NCBI GenBank assembly: GCA_902552805.1
Contig: CACDIC010000008.1
Span: forward strand, 1 to 49,789
Reading direction: 5' to 3'
Length of the DNA stretch: 49,789 nucleotides
Source of the DNA: an uncultured Pelagibacteraceae bacterium
GTDB taxonomy: Bacteria; Pseudomonadota; Alphaproteobacteria; Pelagibacterales; Pelagibacteraceae
The position numbers and the translations under genes were made by a program. How positions within the stretch are numbered: the stretch's first letter is position 1; every line of letters begins with the position of its first letter. This document shows, one piece after another, positions 32,469 through 41,547 of the stretch. The notes under the pieces are model-generated. The model saw only the letters and a program-made list of their open reading frames with translations, ran no database searches and was not told where the DNA came from.

Positions 32469-34541
32469 ATGGCAGAATTTTTTTTAGAATTATTTAGTGA
32501 GGAAATTCCAGCTAATTTACAACAAAATTTTCGTGAAAAACTTTTAGAGGAATTTAGAAAATATTTTATCAATAAATCTATAAAATCAAAAAAAAGTTTT
32601 TCATTATCAACTCCAAACAGAGTAATTATCGTATTTGAGGGTTTACAAAAAAAAATTAAAGTTGGGTCTGAGGAAATAAAAGGACCCAAAACTAGTGCTC
32701 CTGTAGAAGCAATTGAGGGTTTTTTGAGATCAAATAAAATTGACAAAAAACAACTTATTAAACGTGATACAGAAAAAGGAGAATTCTACTTTTTTAAAAC
32801 ACCCTCGAAAACATTGAACACCACAGATTTGTTAAAAGATCTAATACCAAAACTTTTAGGTAGCTACCAATGGAAAAAATCAATGAAATGGGGTGAATTT
32901 AACCTTAATTGGGCGAGACCACTAAAGTCTATTTTATCAGTGTTTGATGAAAAAATAATAGATTTTAAATTTTACCATCTAACTTCTTCTAATAGGACCT
33001 TTATTGATAAGGATTATGAGGAAAAAACAGGAGTATTTAAAAATTTCAAATCTTATGAAAGATTTTTGAAAATACATGGAACGATTGTTGATCAAACTAA
33101 AAGAAAACAAATTATTCAAAAGGAATTCACAAAGATATTAAGTAAAAAAAAATTATTTATTTTAGAAAATTTAAAATTATTTGATGAGGTTGTAGATTTA
33201 GTTGAATGTCCGAACGTTTTACTATGTGATTTTGACAAAAAATTTTTGTCGATTCCGAAGGAAATACTTATTTTGACTATGCAGTCACATCAAAAATATT
33301 TTCCTACGATTGATAAAAATAATCAAATTACAAATCAATTTTTACTCGTTGCAAATAAAAAAGACCAAAAAGGGTTAATCAAACTTGGAAATCAAAGAGT
33401 TGTTGATGCTAGATTGAGCGATGCAGAATTTTTTTGGAATAAAGATAAAACACAAAATTTAGTGAAAAAGGTATCTGAATTAAAAAAAGTTAATTTTTTC
33501 AAGGGACTTGGAACCTATTTTGATAAAGTTCAGCGAATGAGAAAATTAGGTGGAATGATATCTGATGAATTATTAATTAGTAAAGAAAAAGTAGAATTAT
33601 CAGCATCTATTTGTAAAACAGATTTAACTTCTGATTTAGTTGGTGAGTTTCCTGAATTACAGGGAATTATGGGAGGCTATTTTTCCGCACAACAAGGTTT
33701 TGATAAAGATATTTGTTTATCAATAACTGAACAATATTTACCGATTGGATTAGATTCAAATGTACCAAAAAAACCTTTCAGTATTGCTTTATCGATGACA
33801 GACAAAATAGATAATCTTGTTGGTTTTTTTGGGATTGATGAAAAACCCACAAGTTCAAAAGATCCGTTTGCACTTAGAAGAGTGGCGATCGGTATTATAA
33901 GAATAATAATTGAAAATAAAAAAGATTTAAAATTAAACGATTTATTGAATTATTCTATTGGTTTATATCAAGAACAAAATTTTACTCTCGTAAATGATGA
34001 TTTAAAAAAAGATTTAAGTAATTTCTTAAAAGATAGATTTAGATATTATCTTAAAGAAAAAGATATTCGATTTGATATCATTGAGGCAACGATTTCAAAT
34101 TTTTCAACTAATAAATTGTTTTCATCTTTCGAAAAAGCAAGATGTGTAAATAGAGTAATAAATAATCAAATTGGTATAGATATAACATCAAGTTATAAAA
34201 GGGCTTCCAATATACTTCAAAGTGAAATGGAAAATAAAGAAATTGAAATAACTAATTCAACTGATCCTGGTATTTTTAAAAGCGATTATGAAAAAAATTT
34301 GTTTAAAAAGATTACTGATATAAAGAAGTATTATTCAGATATAGATAATAATGAAAATTTTGAAGAATCTTTATCGGTCTTAGCTGGAGCAAAAAAAGAA
34401 GTTTTCGAATTTTTCGATAATGTCAAAGTGAATGAAGATAATGAAGATTTAAGAAAAAATCGTTTGGAACTTATAAATATGTTATGTAAAACCTTTCAAA
34501 ATTTTATGAATTTTCAATTGTTAAAAGTAAATAATGAATAA
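32469..34541 (+). CDS. glyS: Glycyl-tRNA synthetase beta subunit
   Basis: Supplies tRNA binding and editing domains. The 690 residues begin MAEFFLELFSEEIPANLQ, the conserved GlyS N terminus; the longer in-frame ATG at 32436 would overlap glyQ and is less likely. Other blocks are KSMKWGEFNLNWARPL, MQSHQKYFP, and LRRVAIGIIRI. One base separates it from glyQ, and its 3' end overlaps ppdK by eight. Confidence 0.96.
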   Translation: MAEFFLELFSEEIPANLQQNFREKLLEEFRKYFINKSIKSKKSFSLSTPNRVIIVFEGLQKKIKVGSEEIKGPKTSAPVEAIEGFLRSNKIDKKQLIKRDTEKGEFYFFKTPSKTLNTTDLLKDLIPKLLGSYQWKKSMKWGEFNLNWARPLKSILSVFDEKIIDFKFYHLTSSNRTFIDKDYEEKTGVFKNFKSYERFLKIHGTIVDQTKRKQIIQKEFTKILSKKKLFILENLKLFDEVVDLVECPNVLLCDFDKKFLSIPKEILILTMQSHQKYFPTIDKNNQITNQFLLVANKKDQKGLIKLGNQRVVDARLSDAEFFWNKDKTQNLVKKVSELKKVNFFKGLGTYFDKVQRMRKLGGMISDELLISKEKVELSASICKTDLTSDLVGEFPELQGIMGGYFSAQQGFDKDICLSITEQYLPIGLDSNVPKKPFSIALSMTDKIDNLVGFFGIDEKPTSSKDPFALRRVAIGIIRIIIENKKDLKLNDLLNYSIGLYQEQNFTLVNDDLKKDLSNFLKDRFRYYLKEKDIRFDIIEATISNFSTNKLFSSFEKARCVNRVINNQIGIDITSSYKRASNILQSEMENKEIEITNSTDPGIFKSDYEKNLFKKITDIKKYYSDIDNNENFEESLSVLAGAKKEVFEFFDNVKVNEDNEDLRKNRLELINMLCKTFQNFMNFQLLKVNNE

Positions 34542-37191
34542 GTTAATTTTAAATTTTAAATCTAAAGATGCTAAAAAAATTAAAAATCCCAAAAATTTTT
34601 TAGGGGGTAAAGGTGCTAATTTATCGGAAATGGGAAGAATGGGTCTTCCAGTTCCGCCTGGATTTACAATTTCAACAAATGTCTGTGATCTTTTTTACCA
34701 GAATAAAAAGAGATTAAATTCTTCAATGATAAATCAAATTAAAAAAGAGTTAAAGATAATTGAGAAAGATGTGAAAAGAAAATTTGGAGATCTAAAAAAT
34801 CCGCTTTTATTATCTGTGAGATCTGGTGCTAGAGTATCTATGCCCGGTATGATGGATACAATACTTAATCTTGGTTTGAATGACAAAACTGTTAAAGCAC
34901 TAGCTAAAAAAACCTCTAACGGAAGATTTGCCAAAGATAGTTATAGAAGATTTATTCAAATGTATGGAAATGTTGTTCTTGGGGTAGAAAGTTATCATTT
35001 TGAAGAACTTTTAGAAAATTATAAATTAACCAAAGGAGTTTTGCTGGATACAGATCTTGATGAAGATGATTGGGATGGTTTGATAAAAGATTTTAAAAAT
35101 ATTGTTAAAGAAAAAACAAAAAAAGAATTTCCTCAGGATGTTTATCAACAATTATTAGGAGCAATTAGTGCAGTATTTTTATCTTGGGATAGTAATAGAG
35201 CTAAAATTTATAGAAAGTTAAATCAGATACCATCTGAATGGGGAACAGCAGTTAATGTGCAATCTATGGTTTTTGGAAATATGGGAAATGATTGTGCTAC
35301 TGGAGTTGTTTTTACAAGAAATCCTTCAGACGGATCAAATGATATCTATGGAGAGTATTTAATCAATGCTCAAGGAGAGGATGTTGTAGCAGGAACAAGG
35401 ACACCACAATATATTACGAAAAAAGCAAAAAGAGATGCAAAAGTAAAAGCACCTTCTATGGAAGAGTCTATGCCAAAAGTTTATTTGGAGCTTCATAAAA
35501 TTTTAAAGAAGTTAGAAACGCACTATAAAGATATGCAAGATGTGGAATTTACAGTTGAAAATGAGAAATTATGGATCCTACAAACTAGGTCAGGTAAAAG
35601 GACTGCAAAATCTGCAGTTAAAATTGCTGTTGATATGGTTAAGGAAAAATTAATTTCAAAAAAAGAAGCAATTTTAAGAATTGATCCAAATTCTTTAGAC
35701 ACATTATTACACCCTACTTTGGATGAAAAAAGTTCTATAGAAATAATTGCAAATGGTTTACCTGCCTCACCAGGAGCTGCTAGTGGAAAGGTGGTATTTA
35801 CATCTGAAGAGGCTGAAAGACTTAATAATATGATGCAAGATGTAATATTAGTTAGAGTAGAAACTTCTCCTGAAGATATTCAGGGTATGCACGCTGCTAA
35901 GGGAATATTGACTGCTAGAGGAGGAATGACAAGTCATGCAGCTGTTGTTGCGAGAGGTATGGGTAGACCATGCGTGTCAGGCTCAAGTGAAATTGATATT
36001 GATTATGAAAAAAAAATTTTCAAAACTACTTCATTAGAAATTAAAGAAGGTGATATAATTACAATTGACGGATCCTCTGGAAGAATTATTTTAGGAAGTG
36101 TACCAACAGTAAAACCTGAAATTTCAGGTGACTTTTCAAGATTGATGAGTTGGGCTGATAATATTAGAAAACTTAAAGTTCGAACAAACGCAGAAACTCC
36201 TTTAGATACAAAAGTTGCAAGAGATTTTGGAGCAGAGGGAATTGGTTTATGTAGAACGGAGCATATGTTTTTTGATGAAGAAAGAATTATCTCTGTACGA
36301 GAGATGATACTTTCTAAAACTAAAGAAGATAGATTAAAAGCACTCAAAAAGCTTTTACCACATCAAAAAAAAGATTTTGATGAAATATTCAAAATTATGC
36401 ATGGATTACCAGTTACAGTTCGTTTGCTTGATCCTCCATTGCATGAGTTTTTACCAAAATCTGAAAAGGAAATTTCTGAGGTTGCAGAAGTGGTTGGTAC
36501 AAGTGTTAAAGAAGTAAAATCTAGAATTGATGAACTTCATGAACAAAATCCCATGCTTGGACACAGAGGTTGTAGATTAGGTATTTCATTCCCTGAAATT
36601 TATGAAATGCAATGTGAGGCAATTTTTAAAGCTTTGTCAGAGCTTAAAAAAAATAAACAAAAATTTGCATTCCCTGAAATAATGATTCCACTTGTGTCAA
36701 CTGAGGCAGAAATCAAAATAATGAAAAACCTTGTAATTAATACCGCAAGAAAAGTACAAAAAGAAAATAAAGTAAAAATAGAATTTTTAGTCGGAACAAT
36801 GATTGAGCTACCAAGAGCAGCAATTAAAGCAAAAGATATAGCAAAACATGCTGAGTTTTTTAGCTTTGGGACTAATGATTTAACGCAAACTACTTTTGGT
36901 ATTAGCAGAGATGATAGTGGAAAATTTCTGAATGATTATATTGAAAACAAGATTTTTTCAATTGATCCGTTTATTTCAATAGATGAAGGTGTAGAAGATT
37001 TAGTTGAGATAGCTGTTACTAAAGGAAAAAAACAAAACAAAAAAATTAAGTTAGGTATTTGCGGTGAACACGGAGGTGATCCTAAAAGTATATATTTTTG
37101 CTCAAAAATAGGTCTTAATTATGTTTCATGTTCTCCATATAGAGTTCCAATAGCAAGACTGGCTGCAGCCCAGGCTGAAATAAATAAATAG
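34534..37191 (+). CDS. ppdK: Pyruvate, phosphate dikinase
   Basis: Interconverts pyruvate, ATP and phosphate with phosphoenolpyruvate, AMP and pyrophosphate. The 885 residues have the ATP-grasp GGKGANLSEMGRMGLPVPPGF at about 24-44, the phosphohistidine motif GGMTSHAAVVARGMGRPC with His468, and the PEP-binding barrel with KTEHMFF-like CRTEHMFFDEERI and C-terminal GICGEHGGDP. It overlaps glyS by eight bases. With the tkt-gap-pgk-fba operon it supports gluconeogenesis from pyruvate. Confidence 0.98.
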   Translation: MNKLILNFKSKDAKKIKNPKNFLGGKGANLSEMGRMGLPVPPGFTISTNVCDLFYQNKKRLNSSMINQIKKELKIIEKDVKRKFGDLKNPLLLSVRSGARVSMPGMMDTILNLGLNDKTVKALAKKTSNGRFAKDSYRRFIQMYGNVVLGVESYHFEELLENYKLTKGVLLDTDLDEDDWDGLIKDFKNIVKEKTKKEFPQDVYQQLLGAISAVFLSWDSNRAKIYRKLNQIPSEWGTAVNVQSMVFGNMGNDCATGVVFTRNPSDGSNDIYGEYLINAQGEDVVAGTRTPQYITKKAKRDAKVKAPSMEESMPKVYLELHKILKKLETHYKDMQDVEFTVENEKLWILQTRSGKRTAKSAVKIAVDMVKEKLISKKEAILRIDPNSLDTLLHPTLDEKSSIEIIANGLPASPGAASGKVVFTSEEAERLNNMMQDVILVRVETSPEDIQGMHAAKGILTARGGMTSHAAVVARGMGRPCVSGSSEIDIDYEKKIFKTTSLEIKEGDIITIDGSSGRIILGSVPTVKPEISGDFSRLMSWADNIRKLKVRTNAETPLDTKVARDFGAEGIGLCRTEHMFFDEERIISVREMILSKTKEDRLKALKKLLPHQKKDFDEIFKIMHGLPVTVRLLDPPLHEFLPKSEKEISEVAEVVGTSVKEVKSRIDELHEQNPMLGHRGCRLGISFPEIYEMQCEAIFKALSELKKNKQKFAFPEIMIPLVSTEAEIKIMKNLVINTARKVQKENKVKIEFLVGTMIELPRAAIKAKDIAKHAEFFSFGTNDLTQTTFGISRDDSGKFLNDYIENKIFSIDPFISIDEGVEDLVEIAVTKGKKQNKKIKLGICGEHGGDPKSIYFCSKIGLNYVSCSPYRVPIARLAAAQAEINK

Positions 37192-37209
37192 AATTTAGTT
37201 AAGTTATAA

Positions 37210-37992
37210 ATGTTACCAAATTTTTTAAAACCTTATCATACAGCTTTATCTAATTTAATTAGGCTTGGAAGAAAATCAGATGGTGGATATGTTATAGACA
37301 AACGTGTTATCAGTAAAACTAGAGCAATTATAACTTGTGGACTTGAAGCCGAATGGAGTTTTGAAAAACAATTCCAAGAATACAATAAAAATTGTAAAAT
37401 TTTAGCTTTTGACCACACAGTCAACAATAAATTTTGGGCTGATAGATTTTTAAAAGATTTTATTTCTTTATTATTGTTGAGAAAAATTAAACCTTATCAA
37501 ATATTAGATGTTTTCAAATTTGTGCAATACTTAACTTTTTTCAAGGGTAAAAATAAACATTATTTAAAAAAAATTGTTTCAAAAAAGACAAAACAAAATA
37601 ATCAAATCACAATTTCTGAGGCAATCGGAGACAATAAGGATATTATCTTAAAAGTAGATATTGAAGGTGATGAATATAAGGTTTTAAAAGAAATTAATAA
37701 AAATTTTAACAAACTAAATTTAGTAATTATAGAATTTCACGAACTTCAAAAAAATTTAAAAAAAATAAAAGACTTCATAAATCAAACAAAGCTTAGAAAT
37801 ATTCATATAAATGCAAATAATTATGGTATGGTAGACAATAAGGGTATCCCCCAAGTAATTGAAATGACACTAATTAATCCAAAAAAATTTAAGATAAAAA
37901 AACAAAAAACGACAAGAAATTATCCTATTCAAGGTTTAGATTATAAAAATCGTAAAAGAGGACCTGAAATTAAAATCTCTTTTAAAAAATAG
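37210..37992 (+). CDS. FkbM-like methyltransferase
   Basis: A 260-residue protein with a weak match to FkbM/Methyltransf_21. The clearest feature is ILKVDIEGDEYKVLKEI near 152-168, followed by LNLVIIEFHELQ, the acidic-loop pattern of the family. IITCGLEAEWSFEKQF near 38 may be the SAM-binding glycine region. It lies 18 bases after ppdK but has no functional link to it. The substrate is unknown; FkbM proteins often O-methylate sugars. The basic C terminus has no known motif. The gene ends nine bases from the convergent GSDH gene. Confidence 0.65.
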   Translation: MLPNFLKPYHTALSNLIRLGRKSDGGYVIDKRVISKTRAIITCGLEAEWSFEKQFQEYNKNCKILAFDHTVNNKFWADRFLKDFISLLLLRKIKPYQILDVFKFVQYLTFFKGKNKHYLKKIVSKKTKQNNQITISEAIGDNKDIILKVDIEGDEYKVLKEINKNFNKLNLVIIEFHELQKNLKKIKDFINQTKLRNIHINANNYGMVDNKGIPQVIEMTLINPKKFKIKKQKTTRNYPIQGLDYKNRKRGPEIKISFKK

Positions 37993-38001
37993 ATATAACG
38001 A

Positions 38002-39366
38002 TTAGCTATTTTTTCTTAAAACCGATATTGAACTTGTAGATTCTAAAAAAATTATAATTAATTTTTTATCTTTAGAGACTATCATATCACGAACTCTTTC
38101 ATTTATTAAAAAGTAATCATGTTTAATAACTTTATCTCTATTCTCATTTAGCTTTATGTAGTGAAGTCCTAAATCCTGATCGGCAATCTCATTTCCCATT
38201 GCTCCAATTAAAAATTCTGTATCTGCTTCATTAAGTGAAATTGTTTGACTAATACCAATTGATGGATCAAAATATTTAATAGGTTCTTCAAAACCAAATT
38301 TTTTATGAGATTTATTAAGTGGTGCTTCTTTCAAAATTTTGTCTGAATAATTCTTTGCATAATGTTCTCCATACGATGAAATCGGCCATCCGAAATTTTT
38401 AACTTTTAAAAAAGGTTTATTATTAATATTGATTTCGTCACCACCTTTTGGTCCATGCTCAGTAGATAAAATAAAGTCAAATTTTTTGCTGTAATATAAA
38501 CCTTGTGGATTTCTATGACCCATGGATACAATCTCTGAATTTTTATTTTGAATATTAATTTTTAAAATTTTTCCAAAGTCACTTTTAATATCTTGTGAAA
38601 GGGGTCTATTTCTAAAATCTCCTGTAGTAAATAATAGGTTCGAACTATCAAGATTTACAATTCTTCCGCCTGCACCTTGGTGAGCCCAAAATCCGTGATT
38701 GTTATTTTTATCAACGCAATTTAATGTTTGATAAAATAAATTAAAATCTAAAAATTTTTCATTTAATTCGCTAAAAATAATTTTAAGATCGTAACAATTA
38801 TCTTTTCTTTCACCAATATATGAGACGTATAATTTATTATTGTCTATATGAATGTCCTTAATACCATATTGCTCATGAAAATAAAATTTATCATATTTTA
38901 TTATTGAATTAATATTTGAGTCGATTTTTACAAAATTTTCTAAGTTATTAAGATTAGTAAATGCAAAAATTCCATCATAAGTTGCGATCAATAAATTTTT
39001 ATCATTATTATAAAAGTCAATATATGCTGTCCCAGTAGCACCACGATTACCATTAAATAAAATATCCTTAGTTGAATATTTTGAATAAGAAAAATTATTT
39101 AATCCATCAAGTTTTTTATCTTTAAATATATTTTTAAAAGTGATCCCTTTTTTATTAATTATATCATTTAAGTTTTTTCCGTCTTCGAATAATTTTTTTT
39201 GTATTTTAGCTAGCTGATTATTTCTAGTTTTAAGTTGATTTACTATGTTTGAAATCTCATTTTTTTTGGATGCTGAACTCTTCTTGTTAATTTGGTGACC
39301 AATAATTAATAAAGCAATTAAAAATGCTATTATTATAAGATAAATATAATTTGCTTTAACTTTCAT
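38002..39366 (-). CDS. Membrane-anchored glucose/sorbosone dehydrogenase-like beta-propeller
   Basis: A 454-residue protein. Residues 8-25 form one hydrophobic segment (IYLIIIAFLIALLIIG), followed by a Lys/Glu-rich coiled coil, then a six-bladed GSDH-type propeller. Blocks seen are FWAHQGAGGRIVNLD, TTGDFRNR, SMGHRNPQGLYY, TEHGPKGGDEIN and NFGWPISSYGEHYA, which match PQQ-dependent aldose dehydrogenases. The retained membrane segment suggests a periplasm-facing anchored enzyme. Substrate and use of PQQ are inferred from the family. It lies downstream of ssrA on the same strand. Confidence 0.78.
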   Translation of the reverse strand: MKVKANYIYLIIIAFLIALLIIGHQINKKSSASKKNEISNIVNQLKTRNNQLAKIQKKLFEDGKNLNDIINKKGITFKNIFKDKKLDGLNNFSYSKYSTKDILFNGNRGATGTAYIDFYNNDKNLLIATYDGIFAFTNLNNLENFVKIDSNINSIIKYDKFYFHEQYGIKDIHIDNNKLYVSYIGERKDNCYDLKIIFSELNEKFLDFNLFYQTLNCVDKNNNHGFWAHQGAGGRIVNLDSSNLLFTTGDFRNRPLSQDIKSDFGKILKINIQNKNSEIVSMGHRNPQGLYYSKKFDFILSTEHGPKGGDEININNKPFLKVKNFGWPISSYGEHYAKNYSDKILKEAPLNKSHKKFGFEEPIKYFDPSIGISQTISLNEADTEFLIGAMGNEIADQDLGLHYIKLNENRDKVIKHDYFLINERVRDMIVSKDKKLIIIFLESTSSISVLRKNS

Positions 39367-39440
39367 TTAAACTTTCCTACACTTTATATTTAAATTTTAC
39401 TAAATAAATTTTAAAAATTTTAAGCGACAAAAAATACTTT

Positions 39441-39703
39441 ATAGGGGGCGTTCTGTTGCCAGGTGCCCCAAACCCCGTTTACTCAATTAATAAATTAATT
39501 AAGCAGCAATTGCGTAACTTTCGTTAGCATTTATAAATTAGCCCTTTACGGAGGAACAATTCCGAACGAAAGAATAGCCTTTAGTCACCCGTCGAATCTA
39601 GTTCACCCCCATAAGTTGTAATTGGTGGAGGTGGTGGGTACTGCCCCCACGTCCGCAATGGTTATTACGAAATTCGTTTATCGTCATAGTTGGAAAACCA
39701 ACT
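39441..39703 (-). ncRNA. ssrA: Permuted two-piece tmRNA (ssrA precursor)
   Basis: On the minus strand the acceptor segment (39623 to about 39703) precedes the coding segment (39610 to about 39441), separated by 12 bases (39611-39622). GGGGGTG at 39610-39604 pairs with CACCTCC at 39633-39627; discriminator A and CCA end at 39623. The T arm is GTGGG / GGCAGTA / CCCAC (39650-39634). The coding piece has ACTAGATTCGACG, typical of tmRNA 5' ends, and a tag frame at 39528-39499 reading ANESYAIAA-stop. The rest of the coding piece ends with a GGGGC/GCCCC hairpin (39469-39445). The outer ends are estimates. This arrangement is known for alphaproteobacterial ssrA. Confidence 0.88.
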
Positions 39704-39744
39704 TTATTAATATAAAAGGAATCGCAAGAGATTCAATAACAATC

Positions 39745-40692
39745 ATGAAATTAACCAAAGAACAATCTGCGGAAATTAAGAATCAGCAGTCTCAAAGTAA
39801 TAAAACAAAAAGGGTTGTAGTATCAGAGTTGGAAAATATTCTTTATGAGGCAATACCAGCTTTAGATCATGGTTTTGTAAGGGTAGTTGATTATATGGGT
39901 GATGATACATCTATTGTTCAAGCTGCAAGAGTTTCTTACGGAAAAGGAACTAAACAGGTATCAACTGACTCTGGATTGATAAAATACTTGATGCGTCATT
40001 GGCACAGCACACCATTTGAAATGTGTGAAATTAAATATCACATCAAATTACCGATTTTCATAGCACGCCAATGGATAAGACACAGAACTGCAAATGTTAA
40101 TGAATATTCTGCAAGATATTCTATTTTAGATAAAGAATTTTACTTACCATCATCTGAAAATTTAGCAGCTCAATCAACAAGTAATAGACAAGGAAGGGGA
40201 GATGTCCTTGAAGGAACCCAAGCGAAAGAGGTTTTGGAGCTTTTGAAAGATGATGCTGAAAGAACTTACTCCAATTATGAAACCATGCTTAATGAAAGAT
40301 ATGATGGATCCACTATAGATAATAATAAAAAAGGTTTAGCCAGAGAACTTGCTAGAATGAATTTAACGCTAAATACTTACACACAATGGTATTGGAAAAC
40401 AGATCTTTTAAATTTAATGAACTTTTTAAGACTGAGAGCAGATCATCATGCTCAATATGAAATTAGAGTTTATGCTGACATCATGCTGGATACATTAAAA
40501 AGATGGGTACCAATAACTCATGAAGCTTTTATGGATTATAGAGTAGGTGGTACAGAAGTTTCTGCCAAAGGAAATGTTGTTATTCAAAAATTAATTAAAG
40601 GTGAAGACGTCTCTTTAGAAAGTTCTGGTTTGACCAAAAGGGAATGGAATGAGTTAATGGAGGCTTTTAATCTAAAAGATAAGTTGATTTAA
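39745..40692 (+). CDS. thyX: Flavin-dependent thymidylate synthase
   Basis: Makes dTMP from dUMP with FAD, NADPH and methylene-THF. The 315 residues contain the ThyX signature [13 protein letters not shown] near 110-122, preceded by [19 protein letters not shown] and followed by [20 protein letters not shown]. The ATG at 39745 (MKLTKEQS) is chosen because a longer frame from 39622 would run through the ssrA gene; AAAAGGA lies about 25 bases upstream. Its last 26 bases overlap the convergent mrp gene. Confidence 0.95.
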   Translation: MKLTKEQSAEIKNQQSQSNKTKRVVVSELENILYEAIPALDHGFVRVVDYMGDDTSIVQAARVSYGKGTKQVSTDSGLIKYLMRHWHSTPFEMCEIKYHIKLPIFIARQWIRHRTANVNEYSARYSILDKEFYLPSSENLAAQSTSNRQGRGDVLEGTQAKEVLELLKDDAERTYSNYETMLNERYDGSTIDNNKKGLARELARMNLTLNTYTQWYWKTDLLNLMNFLRLRADHHAQYEIRVYADIMLDTLKRWVPITHEAFMDYRVGGTEVSAKGNVVIQKLIKGEDVSLESSGLTKREWNELMEAFNLKDKLI

Positions 40693-41497
40693 TTTTATTA
40701 GCAAAATTTATATAAATTTTTGAAATTTCACAATTTGGATCTTCCTCAACTATTGGTTTTCCATTATCACTTGTCTTTCCTATTTCAGAGTTAATTGGTA
40801 TTTCACCCAAAAACTCTTTATCGAATTCTTCTGAAGTTTTACGAACTCCACCTTCACCGAATATTTTATATTTTTTATTATCATCTCCAATGAAGTAACT
40901 CATGTTGTCTACAAGTCCTAAAATTTTTACCCCTAGTTTATCAAACATTTTAATTCCTCTTTTTACATCTAATAAAGCCACTTCTTGAGGTGTTGAGACT
41001 ATTATAGCTCCATCCATTTTAATTTCTTGTGAGAAAGTTAATTGTGTATCTCCTGTTCCAGGAGGCATATCTACAATTATAAAGTCTAAATCTTTCCAAT
41101 TTACTTTTTGGGTAAATGTTCTTATTGCACTTGTTACCATTGGACCCCTCCAAATCATTGGAGTTTGCTGATCGGTAAGAAAACCAATAGACATACACTG
41201 AATATCATATTTAATTATAGGATCTAGTTTTTGGCCATCACTTTTTGGTTTTTCATTTATACCAAACATTTTTGGAATTGAAGGTCCATAAATATCTGCA
41301 TCTAACAAACCAACTTTACATCCAATATGTTTTAATGCTATTGCAAGATTAGTTGCAAAAGTTGACTTTCCGACCCCTCCTTTTGCACTCGAAATTGCAA
41401 TAGTAAATTTTGTTCCAATAATTGGTTTTTTTGTGAATACCTTTCGCCCACTATCTTTTCTCATTGCGGCACTTAGTTCTGGCTTTTTATCTGGCAT
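40667..41497 (-). CDS. Mrp/ApbC-family iron-sulfur carrier ATPase
   Basis: A P-loop ATPase that loads Fe-S clusters onto apoproteins. The 276 residues show the deviant Walker [12 protein letters not shown] at about 36-46, [29 protein letters not shown], and [15 protein letters not shown]. The CxxC metal-binding motif that follows NMSYF in many homologues is replaced by GDDNK, giving [13 protein letters not shown], and the N-terminal MIP18 domain is absent. Mrp beside hflKC is a common alphaproteobacterial arrangement. It overlaps thyX by 26 bases. Confidence 0.9.
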   Translation of the reverse strand: MPDKKPELSAAMRKDSGRKVFTKKPIIGTKFTIAISSAKGGVGKSTFATNLAIALKHIGCKVGLLDADIYGPSIPKMFGINEKPKSDGQKLDPIIKYDIQCMSIGFLTDQQTPMIWRGPMVTSAIRTFTQKVNWKDLDFIIVDMPPGTGDTQLTFSQEIKMDGAIIVSTPQEVALLDVKRGIKMFDKLGVKILGLVDNMSYFIGDDNKKYKIFGEGGVRKTSEEFDKEFLGEIPINSEIGKTSDNGKPIVEEDPNCEISKIYINFANKIKSTYLLD

Positions 41498-41511
41498 TTT
41501 TTGATCTTAGC

Positions 41512-41545
41512 TTGTTTTTGTGAAATTAGACACTATATAGATAGT
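41512..41545 (+). promoter_or_regulatory. Candidate hflK promoter with overlapping dyad
   Basis: TTGTTT (41512-41517), 16 bases, then TATATA (41534-41539), which ends eight bases before the hflK ATG at 41548. The same bases form the inverted repeat ACTAT-ATAG-ATAGT (41532-41545). The short distance implies almost no leader. No Shine-Dalgarno sequence is seen. Use of this promoter is inference. Confidence 0.4.
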
Positions 41546-41547
41546 CT

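Noticed and set aside
39622..39744. A longer N terminus for ThyX
   Set aside because: It would run antisense through the ssrA acceptor piece, and the extra residues do not resemble ThyX; the ATG at 39745 fits.
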